Shown: positions 21,975-34,018, numbered from the stretch's first letter. The stretch: 64,000 nucleotides of DNA from Terramyces sp. JEL0728 (GCA_027603945.1 JADIIU010000011.1:124001-188000), one strand, 5' to 3'. Translations and numbers: made by a program. Notes: generated by a model not told the origin, from the letters alone.

Positions 21975-22879
21975 ATGAAAAAGTTGGAAAGCACTGATGG
22001 AGACACAGATGGAGAGAGAGAGACCCCAAAAGTAGTACTTTGGACGAGTGCAATTGCAGAGGCAGACATATTCTTGCGCCAATCTGACTACAAAAGGGCA
22101 CAAGAACTATACAGCTACGCACTAACTCTACAACCAGATGATCCCCATGTGCTGATTTGTAGATCCAGGTGTAAAGCATTGAATGGTGACGCAAGGGGAG
22201 CGGAGAGAGATGCCGACCAAGTTCTTAAACTAGACCCGAAAAATGCAAAGGGGCTATTGAGCAAAGCAGACGCATTATTCACTAGTGGCGACTTTGAAAT
22301 GTCAATGGTATTCTTATCTTAATACAGGTCTGGTACTCTCGAGGGCAACAGTGCAGACCAGACGTCCCAGAATTTGAATCAGGAGTAAACAGATGCAAAA
22401 TAGCGATACAAAAAGCAATGGTCGAGTTTGACGTCGAAAAACTTAAAAAGTACAGCTTGGTAAAAAAGAATTTGGATGTGAAGGAATGGGATGAAAAAAG
22501 CGAGTCCCATGCAAAAAGAGAAGTGCCTATTGCAAAACAAAGACATATCGTAGAAAGTTTAGACAGCAATTTGCTGGAAGAATTATTCGACGATTATCTG
22601 TTTTTGCGTGACATTGAACAGGATACAATAATTGCTGAATCCGGATTGTCAGAAGTGGTTTCTAACGCGCTAGACTTTTTAGATGGCAGAATTGATTTCT
22701 GGAGAGCTAGAAATCCAAAAGGATTGCACGATACCACCGTTGTTGACGATGTTGTGAAATCAAACCGCTACATCTCCAAGCGAGCAAAGGCGAATAGTCA
22801 GCGATCAAACATCAATATCAAAGGCGAAAAGAAGGTTTTGCCCAAGATTAAAAGCCTTGCAGTCGAAAAAGTAAAATAA
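21975..22879 (+). CDS. ODAD4: Outer dynein arm docking complex subunit 4 (TTC25)
   Basis: Predicted 294 residues, shorter than the animal protein. N-terminal tetratricopeptide repeats (ADIFLRQSDYKRAQELYSYA, then LICRSRCKALNGDARGAERD) are followed by the signature WYSRGQQCRPDVPEFESGV (animal form FYRGHKLRPE-like). The C-terminal helical block has LEELFDDYLFLRDI, LDFLDGRIDFWRARNP. In animals and algae this protein anchors outer dynein arms to axonemal doublets, so the organism should build motile flagella. Intron 22308-22327 (20). The C-terminal extension after the helical block is short and basic. The stop lies in AAAATAAAT, and the next gene starts 15 nt later. Confidence 0.85.
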
Positions 22880-22894
22880 ATACTGGCTGTTTAC

Positions 22895-25136
22895 ATGGTG
22901 AATGACGTGTTTTACTTTTCAATTTACATGAGCGCAATTCACTGTTTCTTTTGCGGAGGAAAAGAGTGCAAGTACGAAAACTGGACGCTGTGGACGCCAG
23001 AGAAGTATCCAGGAAAGAATGCATTTGACGGACTGTTTTCGAGCTGGTATTTGTAACTTTATTCAGGATTTCCGAGAATATATTGGCAATGCAGCGTCCA
23101 TCAACAAGGATTATAAAGGAATATAACGTCATTCAAAAGTTTACAGAAAGCAGGATATTTGCAGTGTTCAATTTGCAGCAGTTTGGAGAACATGCTTCGT
23201 GCGGAGACGGCATCATTCCTGAAAGCGGTTTCTCATATTCTCCTGAAATATTTATGGATAACGGAGGTAATATTTACTGATAGTCAGTTTCATACTACAA
23301 TTTTGGCTGGTAGAATGTATTTTACGATAGGACAGACATGGATACTCCTGATATGGACACCATGTTAAATATCGTCACTATTATGGCCTATGCCTTGAAG
23401 GCAGACAAAAAGATTTCAGTCCATTGTCACGCAGGGCTGGGTATGGAAAGATTAACTCAGGTCGAACTGGACTAAGCATTGCATGCTATCTGATATACAG
23501 TTCCGGAATGCCAGCAAACCAGGTACATTATTGTTTCACCAGGCAATATTTCTTGTGAGAAACCAAAGGTATTTTTTGTTAACTCAGGCCGCTGTCGATC
23601 CAAACCAAAAAACAACAGCTTTTTGTTTCAAGATTCGAAGAGTATTTGAAAACCCTTCGGCTATTCTTTCCGAGATATCTTTCCAAAAGTCAAAGAGAGC
23701 CGCTGCCTGCCCCAGTTAAAGAGCTTTCTCTAGGACAGTCGATTGCCAATCAAAGAAAGCTGCTCAGGGAAAATGAGACGGAATTCAAAAATGTTCCAAA
23801 GGTAAAATTCAAGATTTACAAGATTGTTCACATAATTATTACCAGATTGATAGATATCTGCACTGGGACAGAAAAATGGTATTCCACTTTGGGCACATTT
23901 GTAGAATTTGAAGGATATAGTGCCCTTACTCCAAAAATTATTTCCATGATGGTAATATGCACTAATATAGGCTGACATCAATGAGAATGACTGGGGAGAA
24001 ATTGTAATGGAATTGGATGAAGTGTTTTTAGTTGAATTTTTGCTGCAATGGATAATTAAACTGGATGAACCATTAATAGATATAAACCAATTGGTAGAAT
24101 TTGAATCAGAAGAGGAACAAGTCGAAAAATGTGACAAAGCTGCCTTCCACACGCTAAATTTCATGCTGCAATTCTTTAGACAAGTATCTTTACTTAATTC
24201 CAGATTCCGTCCATTTCTAAATCTACAATCGACGTCGTGTTTCAGCGATTTTGTATGTACACGTCCAGCGAAAGGAGAAATTTGAGGCATATGAACACTT
24301 TGGACCCCAAACCGGCTACACCAGCGGAATCGCCAACAAAAACAAATCTGAACAATGCCAAAATAGCAGCAGATAACCTGGCAAAGAAGATGCAGGCTCC
24401 TCTTTCAAACCTGAACAGTAATTTGACTTCGCTCAATACCAAAATATTGGCCAATACTGAATCTCTGATGCAAAATCTACGAAATAGGAATTTGATGTAC
24501 ATGTATCCTCAAAGGCAAGAGAAGAGGGACGAATTCCCCCCAGATATCTACCTTGGAACCATGAGCGATCCAGGACAGCGAATTAGTATCCCAAAATTAT
24601 CAGATAACGGAAAGAAGGCCAGTCCGATATTAGAACAGCCGGAACCAAGGCATGGTGATAAAAACCCAGTGCAAAACTATCAAAATTTTATCAACCACTT
24701 GTACAAAAATTACAATGTTTTACATGGCCACACAGTCTCAATGAAGACCAAGGAGCCGGTGTATCAAACTTGGCAAACACCGATTGAATTTGTCAAAGAA
24801 AACCCAAGATATACTGAAAATCTTGCATTGAAACTAGCTGGAATTGAACCTGCAAGGAAACTAACAATTGCTGAAATGGCTACTGGGTATATCGACCCAC
24901 TGAAAAAGACAATGGAAAAGTTTAAAGTCGGAGCAGTGTCCTCGCCAGATTTGCCAGCTGCAAATAAAGCTGACCATCAAAGAACGGCAAGTCACACAGT
25001 GGATACAAAGAAACTCCCGAAATTAGACGAATCTCTCATTTCATTGTCTACCTCTCCCCAATTCTCCATGGTTTGGGCAGCTGGATCTCCAGATATCCCC
25101 CTCCCTCCGCTCCCTACCGAATTGTCAAAGTCTTGA
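22895..25136 (+). CDS. PTPDC1: Cilia-linked dual-specificity phosphatase PTPDC1
   Basis: Predicted 693 residues. The N-terminus has CFFCGGKECKYENW and LFSSWISENILAMQRPSTRI, typical of PTPDC1, then FNLQQFGEHASCGD, SYYNFGWTDMD and the catalytic loop VHCHAGLGRTGLSIACYLIY. The C-terminal half is less conserved and probably disordered. PTPDC1 proteins localise to centrosomes and affect cilium length in animals. Eight introns: 23047-23066 (20), 23267-23287 (21), 23310-23330 (21), 23441-23460 (20), 23523-23542 (20), 23569-23587 (19), 23952-23970 (19) and 24184-24203 (20). Start at 22895 or the in-frame ATG at 22928. Only 15 bp separate it from the ODAD4 stop on the same strand. Confidence 0.85.
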
Positions 25137-25164
25137 AATAAATAAAACTCTTGTAACAATTATA

Positions 25165-27023
25165 TTAAGCGAGTAAGTGAAAATCCAGCCTGTTAAGAAT
25201 AGTTAATATGTTGGCAGCATTGGGATCTGCAATGTTGCTTAAGCTAATATCAAAAGAGCAATCTTTTTGCACAGCGATTTTTATATCTCCGGCTATTTCT
25301 ATTTCAGATTTGGATAGCTTGCACTCTAGGAAGGTTTTTGAAAGCTCTTTGTGAGCGTATGCCAACACAGATTCAAGTCTTTCATTCAAACTGACGGTAG
25401 ATTTGGAAAATAAGAATACAGAATCAAAAGGTTTCTTTAGATGGTGTCTTTGGGCGGCGTTGTCGTTACTGCCGTGCTTCATTTCAACCAAAACCAGATT
25501 TTGCTTGTTTTTGCCTTCCATTGAGTGGACTAGCATTCCTTTGATTGGTATCTTTCCTGTTTCATCTGGCGTATGGCTCTTGAGGAAACTGTTTGAAATC
25601 AACCCAGGAACAAAGTTCTCGGTTTCAATCGAGATGGATTCTCCATTTGCAGGGTCAAAGCAAGGAACCCCAAGTTCATTGACGATTCTGTTTTTCAATT
25701 GAGCCATTTTTAACTTTTCTCCGTGAACTAGCATTACGTTTTTCGTTTTTGACATTTGAACTAGGGCCATAATTCCTTTGGCATCAGCGTGAGCGGAAAA
25801 CGACAGATTCTTGACTTGCAAATTAACAACAACAGATTTAAATCTGTCAATATCAATCTTTTTCTCTCCGGCCAGTACCTTTGCACCGACCGTTCCAGCA
25901 ACACAGTATCCCGGCATAATAATCATGTTATTTGGGTCATGACACCATTTGGTAAAAACGGTTAAAGAAGTACCAGCATGCAACATACCTAGCATTAGTA
26001 CTGATAACCTGGGGATGCAAATAGCACCATCGGACCTGGTTCCCCGGCATACTCTTGCTTCCACGTTTTGATTCTTGCAAAATCAAACATATTATGCTCT
26101 ACAAAAGATTTTTTGATGTTTTCGTTTGTCCAGCTGATAAATAATTTGTAGTAATCATTGGCACGCTCTGTCAGCCCTGCAGAAAAGTAGATTGGGATGT
26201 CTAAAGGTTAAACAAGCTTACTGTGCAAATCAGACATTCTGTCCCAGTAAGACTCTAGTAAAATTAGCAGTTCTTGAGCTCTTCCCAGCGCGAATACGGG
26301 AACCAATACCTTACCCCCTCCATTGACAGCATCGTGAACCTTTTTTAAAAAGTCTCGTTCCCTAGCCCTTTTCGAATCTCTTATAGTGGTTGCGTAAGTG
26401 GATTCGGTGATCAATAAATCGGGTTCGCATTCATCAATCCAGGCACTCCCCAAGTGACGATCTGGTGTCATATTGTAGTCTCCAGTATACACCACGCTCT
26501 CGCTTACACCTAATGCATTGGTATATTTTACGTGAAACATTGCAGCACCCAACACATGCCCGGCGTAATACGCCTTGATCTCCAGTTGATCGTCGACTTT
26601 AATCACTTCGTGCAAATCAACTGCAACAACTTTCATCATGCAGTTTTTGACATCGGCAGCAGTGAAAAAGTCTTTCTCTTGCTTTCTTTCAACACATACT
26701 TTTCTCATATCTTCCAATAATATTGGTGCAATTGCTCGTGTAGGGTGAGTCATGAATATTGGCCCACTGTATCCACACATTTCAGTGAAATAAGGAAGAG
26801 CCCCACAGTGATCCAAGTGGAAGTGGGATATAATTATGCAGTCAATCATAGAGTCGAAATCTCCAGATTTTGAAATATAGCTGAAATCCGGGTATCTTCG
26901 ATTGTCATTGTATCCCATATGCATACCACAATCCAGCATTACATTTTTGGTTCCTATTGACAATAAAATACATGAACGTCCAACGTCCTGCCCTGCACCT
27001 AATGGAACAACTTTGATTGTCAT
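25165..27023 (-). CDS. INTS11: Integrator-type RNA endonuclease INTS11 (CPSF3L)
   Basis: Predicted 605 residues. Metallo-beta-lactamase motifs: [57 protein letters not shown]. The beta-CASP domain has [56 protein letters not shown] and [11 protein letters not shown]. It matches the Integrator nuclease better than CPSF73; Integrator processes snRNA 3' ends and terminates stalled Pol II. Dikarya generally lack it. Introns 26201-26221 (21) and 25989-26008 (20). It is divergent from the next gene across 169 bp and convergent with PTPDC1 (28 bp between stops). Confidence 0.9.
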
Positions 27024-27192
27024 TGAAAATTTGGTAAAAAGTTAAGCCGGTTTATTAATCTAGATTTAGCTCGCAAATGAATGGTGGCGGATCTAGTTTT
27101 CTCATCTCTATGTTTGCAGTCGATATATCGAGCAGGAATTCCAATTCTAAAAGCATTTTTCCAGTCCAAGAAATTTCTACCCTTGTTAAGAA

Positions 27193-27972
27193 ATGTCAAA
27201 CCGCAAGCAATTAAAAGTGAAAGAATTCACTAAACCGCAAGCACCTCCTCAAAAACCATTAGCCTTGCAAGTAGGCTCATTCCTCATATTTCGGTTGCTT
27301 GATATAGTTGGGTTATTTGCCCTCGGACCTCTAATTCTCTTCAAATGGACTGCCCTTTCCTCAATTATTGTAAAAGGAAGTAGAAAAACTATCAAAAAGG
27401 AACCTACATACACGGACAAGCTAATTTTGGATGAAATATGGGAGAAACCTGTAGGACAGATGTATATTCGTTCCGACTTGGAATACCAACTCATGGAAGG
27501 GTATTGCGCACCTAGTACCGCAAGAAATATGATTAAAAGTATCGGTGATTTCGAACTACCGGAGCTTGTAAGGGGAGCACAAACTATTACAAAGGTTGTC
27601 AAGACAATTGACAAACATGCAAATGGAAAGACCTGCACCAAAATAGTTTATGGATCAGAAGGGTTCACAGAGTTCATGAAGCATATCCGGTTATCAAATG
27701 ATTTGAATTACCGTATTGGAATCAATTTCCTTAGGTCGCCATTATTTGGCTTTGAAAGTCCCTTACCATCTCACGTTACAATGGGGCTTTTTGGCGGGCA
27801 TTTCTCTGTTGTAATTGGATATGATCAAAGAAGGGATTTGGTTGCGATTTTCGATGTCAATCACACTTATTGTACTTATTTGGTTGATGCCAAACGGCTC
27901 TTCTCAGCAGTCGATACGGTTGATGCATTTTCAAATCAACCTAGGGGGCTGATAGTCACCAAAATATTGTAG
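27193..27972 (+). CDS. Membrane-anchored phytochelatin-synthase-like cysteine peptidase
   Basis: A single exon for 259 residues. A membrane helix (FLIFRLLDIVGLFALGPLIL, residues 30-49) precedes a domain with the phytochelatin synthase triad: Cys in MEGYCAPSTARNMIKS, His in LFGGHFSVVIGYD and Asp in VAIFDVN. Known enzymes of this clan C83 make phytochelatins from glutathione or cut its glycine. There is no Cys-rich C-terminal domain, so it resembles the short prokaryote-type or N-terminal half form. The membrane anchor is unusual. Metal detoxification next to the copper-ATPase region is possible but not shown. AATAAAT lies 17 nt after the stop. Confidence 0.78.
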   Translation: MSNRKQLKVKEFTKPQAPPQKPLALQVGSFLIFRLLDIVGLFALGPLILFKWTALSSIIVKGSRKTIKKEPTYTDKLILDEIWEKPVGQMYIRSDLEYQLMEGYCAPSTARNMIKSIGDFELPELVRGAQTITKVVKTIDKHANGKTCTKIVYGSEGFTEFMKHIRLSNDLNYRIGINFLRSPLFGFESPLPSHVTMGLFGGHFSVVIGYDQRRDLVAIFDVNHTYCTYLVDAKRLFSAVDTVDAFSNQPRGLIVTKIL

Positions 27973-28000
27973 CTTGATCCAACTTTTCAATAAATTTGCA

Positions 28001-28637
28001 ATGTCTTACTATGGTTATTCTCGATATTCTATCACCAGATACTTGTGCTTGCGAATTATGCAGATGCCCATAGAAATCTAAAGCAAAAAGTTTCGCGTTT
28101 TATGTCTTCAAAACCAACTACTGCCAAACCCAATATCAAAGGATTCAAAGATTTCAGCGAATCAGACTTGAAGCCAGCTCTCCCTTCAAAGAAATCTCTC
28201 CAAGAGCTGATTCCAGAACACTATAGTTCACTAAAACCAGTAGTTGATTTTCAAGAAATGGCGCCATCTCCCAACCAAACATTTTACCAACTTGTGGTTT
28301 ATCCATTCCAAGCGGTTGCTAGAAGTAGAAGAAACTCAAAGAAAAAGGATGAAGAGGACCAGCCACGAGTTGAATTGAATAGAGACAGAGCTTTGAAAGG
28401 CTGTGTAATACTACGCGACTGGCCAAGAAAGAGAATGTCTCAGCACTGGAGAAGAGATGGTATTTTCATTTAACGATAGGAATGGTAAATCCAAGCGAAA
28501 GGGTCATTTCCTTTGACGACTTTGTTGATGGAGAAATGGATGCTGCACTTATTACTGTGTTTGGACAAGATCGATACGACCAGACAAAGGAAGCAGTAAA
28601 AAAGGAAATCGAAAAGAGGAACAAGTACAGTATTTGA
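28001..28637 (+). CDS. Unknown protein, 5' exon structure unresolved
   Basis: The body of the frame (28045 to 28459) joins through intron 28460-28479 (20) to a last exon ending in TGA, giving a C-terminus SFDDFVDGEMDAALITVFGQ followed by a charged helix. The first ATG (28001) does not read into this frame without splicing. A single 50-nt intron (28014-28063), or two introns of 25 and 19 nt around a 6-nt exon, would both work. The first in-frame ATG without splicing is 28102. The sequence is basic and helical with an internal proline-rich section and shows no domain I recognise. It converges with the copper ATPase, 18 bp between stops. Confidence 0.5.
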
Positions 28638-28655
28638 TTAAATTTATTGTTAATT

Positions 28656-31600
28656 TTACACTTCATGCTCATTGTCTTGTAACTTTGCATATGAATTCCC
28701 ACCAACCATAGAAACAGCTGATGAAAATGCTTTTCTAAATTGAGATAATGCCGTTGCTTGTGTTTCAACCTCAGGGTCGAATATATCGGAAATCCTGAGA
28801 TCGGTAAGTTCTTCAGTGAATTCTTGTGCATATGTTGGAGGCTTGAATGTTCCGTCAGACTGCACTGTTCTTCTTCGGTATAGTTGAAGCAATAAGGAAG
28901 AAATTACCACTGACACTGATGACATTGACATTGCCATTCCTGTAACCATTGCTGGAAGTGTGATTCCTAGCGTTAATCCATGCATTACCCCAGGGTGCTC
29001 CAATTCCCATGGCTAACGGCACCATAACTACATTATAAATTGAAGCAAAGAAAAAGTTGAGCCAAATACGTCTCATAATTGTACGAGACAAATCTATGGC
29101 AGATATCACATCTTGGAGATCCGGTCGCATTAAAACAATTGAAGCGGCAGCAATTGCAACATCAGTCCCACCATACACTGCAATTCCCATGTCTGATTGT
29201 GCCAATGAAGCTGAATCATTTACACCATCACCGACCATGGCAACAACATCTGAAAGCTGCATAGATGAAATCAAGCTTTGTTTTCCGCTAGGTGAAACAC
29301 CTGCATGGACTTCTGTAATATTACATTGTTGTGCAATCATCTGTGCAGTCAATAGCTGGTCCCCAGTAATCATGGCAACTTTAATTCCCATATTCTGCAG
29401 GCATTTCACAACTGCGGGAGCTTCTGGTTTAATGGTATCTGACAAGGCAATGATTGCAGCAATTGAATTGTTCACCGCAGCATATACGACAGTTCTGCCT
29501 TCAGATTCATGGTGTTTTTGAATCATAGATAAATTGAGAGGCGTACTGCAGCCATTTCTTTCCATAAACTTCAAATTGCCAATGGACACCAAATAATTTG
29601 TGCCTGTTACCCCATGGGTAATACTAGCTTTTACCCCAGACCCATGGACGGATTCTGAATGGATGATTTTATGTGTTGTGTTTGACCCACAGTATTTAAC
29701 AATGCTTTTTGCAATAGGATGTTCACTGTCGGCTTCTACTAGGCTGACCAGCTCAAATATATCAGGTTTGGCCAATATACCGGCTGGGAATATGTCAAAT
29801 GTATGAACAGTCATCTTCCCATTAGTCAAAGTTCCAGTTTTGTCAAACACAATCTTGGTGATTTTATGAGCCATTTCCAATGGACCCCCGCTTTTGATCA
29901 AAATCCCTAGCTTTGCCCCAACACCAGTACCCACCATTACAGCTGTAGGGGTAGCTAGACCTAATGCACAAGGGCAAGCAACTACAATGACTGAAATACA
30001 CAAGCTGAGGCAGACAAACAAAGTATTGCTATCTTTTGGGAAAGACGATGGAATCCACCCCGTGGTTTCAATTACAATAAGCCAAGTGAAGAATGTAAAT
30101 AGTGCCAAAGCAATAATTACTGGGACAAAAACACCAGCAACTTTATCAGCGACAGCTTGAATCGGGGCTTTAGAAGCCTGTGCTCCGCTTACCAACTTTA
30201 CGATCTGAGAAAGGGTAGTATCCCCACCAACTCGTTCAGCACGTATCATCAATGCACCAGTTCCATTAACAGTGCCAGCAATTGCCTTGGAACTAACAGA
30301 CTTTTCAACAGGAAGCGGTTCTCCGGTCACGACTGACTCATCGACTGAGGATTCACCAGATTCAATTGTTCCATCGCAGGGAATACGCTCACCGGGCAAG
30401 ATTTTCAGCAAATCCCCAATTTTGATAAACTCTGAGGGTATTTGTTTCGTGGCAATTTGATGGGTTTTTGGATCACTTTCGACCAAGGTTGCAAAAGAGG
30501 GAGCTAGTGAAATCAGTGTTGAAAGCGCGCTTGATGTTTTGGCTTTTGCCCTATTTTCAATATATCTTCCAAAAGTGACAAATGTAATTAAAGTTGATGA
30601 AGTTTCAAAGGATACTTGGGCAGGAGGGCTGCCTCCTCTTGCAACACAGTACAGGATGGACACCACAGAGAATCCAAACGCAAGGGACGTGCCAAGTGCG
30701 ATCAAGACGTCCATTGTATAACTTCCATGCTTTAATGCTTTATACGCTTGGGTGTAGAAATGGGAGCCAATATGAAACTGAATTGGAATTGTTAACAGCA
30801 TCATTGTCAAATCGCCAAGAGTTAGTCCAGGGAATATTACAGTATAGTTGACCAAGTCAGGCATGCACGCAGGCAGAACCATTGAAAGTAGTGTTACCGG
30901 GAGTGCCAGCTTGAATGAAGCCCAGAATGAATCCCTCCATCGGTTAATTTCTCTGGTTCTTGCGAGAGATTCTACTTGGGAATTGGTAGAGCTATCAGGT
31001 ATAAATGCTTTGAAACCCAACGACTCTATCTCTTCGACCAAATCTCGTATTCCAACGGCATATTTGTTAATTTCAAATCTTCCAGAATTACCGAGCAAAT
31101 TGACGGCTACTGAGTACACGCCAGGCATTTTGCTGATGTGGGTTTCAATCTTTCCAGAGCAACTAGCGCAAGTCATTCCAAGGATTGTGAGATCAACAAC
31201 CCCAGTTTCATTTTCAGTGATTGCTCTTGCTCTAAACCCAATGTCGTTGATCAGATTAGCGATAGAGCTTGGCAAGAGTTCCACGGAATGTTCAATTTCT
31301 GCCCTTTCCAGTGCTAGAGCAACCGACGATTTATAAATACCGTCGACAGTTTTCAAGTGCTTTTCAATTGAAGCTACACACGACGCACAAGTCATGCCTT
31401 GAATTTCAAACGTTGTGATGATCGAGTCTGGTAATCCCACCACTGAATCTTTCAGCTTTCTTCCAAATTCTTGGAGTTCAATCTCTTCGTTCTTTAAAGT
31501 GTTGAGAGTGGATTTGGAAGCTTGTAAAACAGATTTTGTGGGTTTTCTTTGAAAGTCTTCATCTTCATCAAGCTTGATTAGCAATGGTCCATCCAAAAGT

Positions 31601-32708
31601 TTACAGTCAAACCCGCAATCTTCAATAATCTGAACTACACCTTGTTTTGATATTTTGGGTTCGTCAATCTCGATAGTGCCGCTTTCACTTGCCAGATCAA
31701 TTTTGGAACCGATGACTCCTGAATTCCTGGAAAGAGCGCTGGATATACTTTTGACACATGACTGACAGGTCATCCCTTTGATTGAAACATGTGCAATTGT
31801 CGTAGAATCATGCTTGATCAAAGACGCATCAAATCCGCAATCTTCAATTATATTCACAAGTTTGTGTTCATTAATCAACGATGGATTAACTTCAAAGGTG
31901 CCCATCTCTCCTTTCAGACTGATATTGATTTTGTTAACACCTGGATTCTGCGAGACTGAGTTGGTGATACTCTTGACACACGATTGGCCTAATATCAAAT
32001 AAACTTACAGGTCATTCCTTTTATGGATATCTTTACTGTCTTTGTATTAGGCAATAGTTTTGCTTCAAATCCGCAATCTTCAATAATTTGAACAATCTTT
32101 TCCGCACTAATAAATGATTCATTGAACCCAAATGATCCCATTTCTCCATCCAGATCGATATCAATAGTGCTTACTCCATGGTGGCCAGACACTGCTGATT
32201 TGATGCTCCTTACACAACTTTGGCAAGTCATTCCTTTAATCATTACTTTGGTTGATGATTGGTTGGTATCTGAAATTAACGATGCTTCAAATCCAGCGTC
32301 TTCAATAATTGAAATAATCCTGTCTGGAACAATCAGCAGCTCATCAATCTCAAATACGCCTGTTTCAGACGCTAGATCGATATTTGCAGATTTAACCCCA
32401 ACTTGAGGTTCTACGAGCGAGTTGATACTCTTAACACACGATTGACAAGTCATTCCTTTGATGGAAAGCTTGATGGTTACGTTAGGATCAATAACTGTGT
32501 ATCCGGCGTCTTTAATTGCATCCAGAATTTCCCCCAAATCCAGTATATCTCCATCAAAGTCAACTGTGCAGTTCTGCAGCTCCACATTTAACGAGTTGAT
32601 CCCAGTGAGAATTGAAATTGCGTTTTGAACTAACTGAATGCATTCCTACAATCAACAATTAACTACAATGCTCCTTAATCCTTGCAGCTTCAATTTTATC
32701 TCTGGCAT
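28656..32708 (-). CDS. CCC2: Copper-transporting P1B-type ATPase with seven N-terminal metal-binding domains
   Basis: Predicted 1329 residues. Six HMA domains carry the copper motif GMTCxSC and a seventh, at the very N-terminus, is degenerate (GLRSIECIQ). The ATPase core has the ion motif CPC in VVACPCALGLATPTAV, TGEPLPVEK, the phosphorylation site FDKTGTLTNGK, SEHPIA and MVGDGVNDSASLA. It moves Cu(I) into the secretory pathway for loading of secreted oxidases, or out of the cell. Introns 32646-32666 (21), 31989-32008 (20) and 28967-28988 (22). Fungal CCC2 usually has two metal-binding domains, so seven resembles or exceeds animal ATP7. A roughly 70-residue cytosolic tail follows the last helix. 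Confidence 0.95.
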
Positions 32709-32835
32709 TTAGATAGGAAGAAACTTTCAGCCACAGTTTCGTTGCAAAACAAACTCCTTTGTGGGCTTCATAATGAAAAAAGAGTAAACATTTACTTGAT
32801 TCTCGACAGCCAAGAGCCGATATTTATTGATCTCG

Positions 32836-33607
32836 CTAGCGGAAATAGCCGCTGAGGATGTCGTAGAAATCTTTAGTTTGAAGCACTTCGTCATGGTCGT
32901 AGCCCTTGAGTAAATGACTATCGGAACCCGGAATTGCGGATACGTGACTGTAATACTGATTGGACAAGCTATATCTCAACAAAGAGTCTTGCTCAGAGTG
33001 GACAACTGTCTGCGGAATGCTTCTACTTGGCTTTTCATAAAGCGAATATTGATTCCAGGTGGATCGATCTGGGAATGCATGGAACAGGAACCAATCGCCA
33101 TAGTCTGGATACTCTTTTAATAGCTGTTCAATGCAAAAGATTCCTTCTGAAGATACGTTTCTCTTTATCCATTTGGCAACGTCTTCTGAAATCCATTTTA
33201 ATTGAAGTGAAATCAATCCAGTGATATGAGCGCCAGCGGAATGTCCATGCAAGATTACCGATGGTGGTTTGAACTGTGTGTAATCTGCTACGTGGCTGTA
33301 TAGGAAGGTTAATCCATCAGCTACATCTTGAGTATGGACTGGAGCAACGAATGCAGCTTTTCCGTCCTTTGTTGTTAGCCTATACCCAGCAGCAGCAGTT
33401 ACAATTCCTCTTGAAGCCAACTCCCTTGCCAATGGCGCCAGCTGTGTTAATAACGATTACATCTTTTCTATCTCCGGTACACCATGCACCACCATGAACC
33501 AGAAAAGCCATTGGGATGTCTGGATTGCAGACTTGCGGAATGTATAGATCCAAGCATCTGTTGGGGTGAACTGTCCCGCCATAAGGAATGTTTTCCACTA
33601 CTCTCAT
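32836..33607 (-). CDS. Alpha/beta hydrolase (esterase or kynurenine-formamidase-like)
   Basis: Predicted 250 residues. The oxyanion motif is AFLVHGGAWCTGDRKD and the nucleophile is in VILHGHSAGAHIT; the late His is probably in SDSHLLKGYDHDE. This HGGxW plus GHSAG layout is typical of hormone-sensitive-lipase-like esterases and arylformamidases such as BNA7, but the substrate cannot be told. Intron 33442-33460 (19) sits between the two motifs. The TTG-started N-terminal extension was rejected; ATG at 33607 gives MRVVENIPYGG. AATAAA follows 10 nt after the TAG. Confidence 0.8.
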
Positions 33608-33647
33608 TTTGGCAAGTACAAAAAGCACAAGCAAATTGAATTTATTA

Positions 33648-34018
33648 TCACAATGGACGCAATAACTGGATGATTATAATAAATATAGTCAAATACGCTA
33701 ATATAGCCATCGCGAGAGACAAATAAACCAGAAAGCGAGCGACTTTGGCGTACCTTAACGCATCCATATTCTTCCCAGAATAAGCAAGCGGATCAACCTG
33801 CATTAGAATAAACATTACTTTGGAAGCGAAATATACAGCAATCAAAGATACGGGCAGAACGCACTATATTAAAATGTAATTACACAACAGCAACATGAAG
33901 AAACTGAAACAATAATTGATTCTCCCAGGTACGATTTGATTACTGGGCGATCGGATTCCGGCCGTGATTCGGTTGAAGTTCTTATTAATGGGTTCTCCAT
34001 TGAATCTCTCCTTTCCAT
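33648..34018 (-). CDS. CD225/dispanin-family two-helix membrane protein
   Basis: Predicted 116 residues after removal of intron 33864-33883 (20). It matches the CD225 domain: YLGESIIVSV, a cysteine cluster (SSCCCCCVLPVSL), the conserved loop IAVYFASKV...GKNMDALRYAKVAR and a C-terminal helix. The intron splits the cysteine run. Relatives include PRRT2, TUSC5 and IFITM proteins, which sit in endosomal or plasma membranes and influence membrane fusion. The cysteines next to the first helix are likely palmitoylation sites. The role in this organism is unknown. The stop is TGA followed at once by TAATAAAT. Confidence 0.82.

Noticed and set aside
33608..33634. Hydrophobic N-terminal extension (LVLFVLAK) of the alpha/beta hydrolase
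   Set aside because: It begins with TTG, not ATG; the first ATG at 33607 gives a normal family start.
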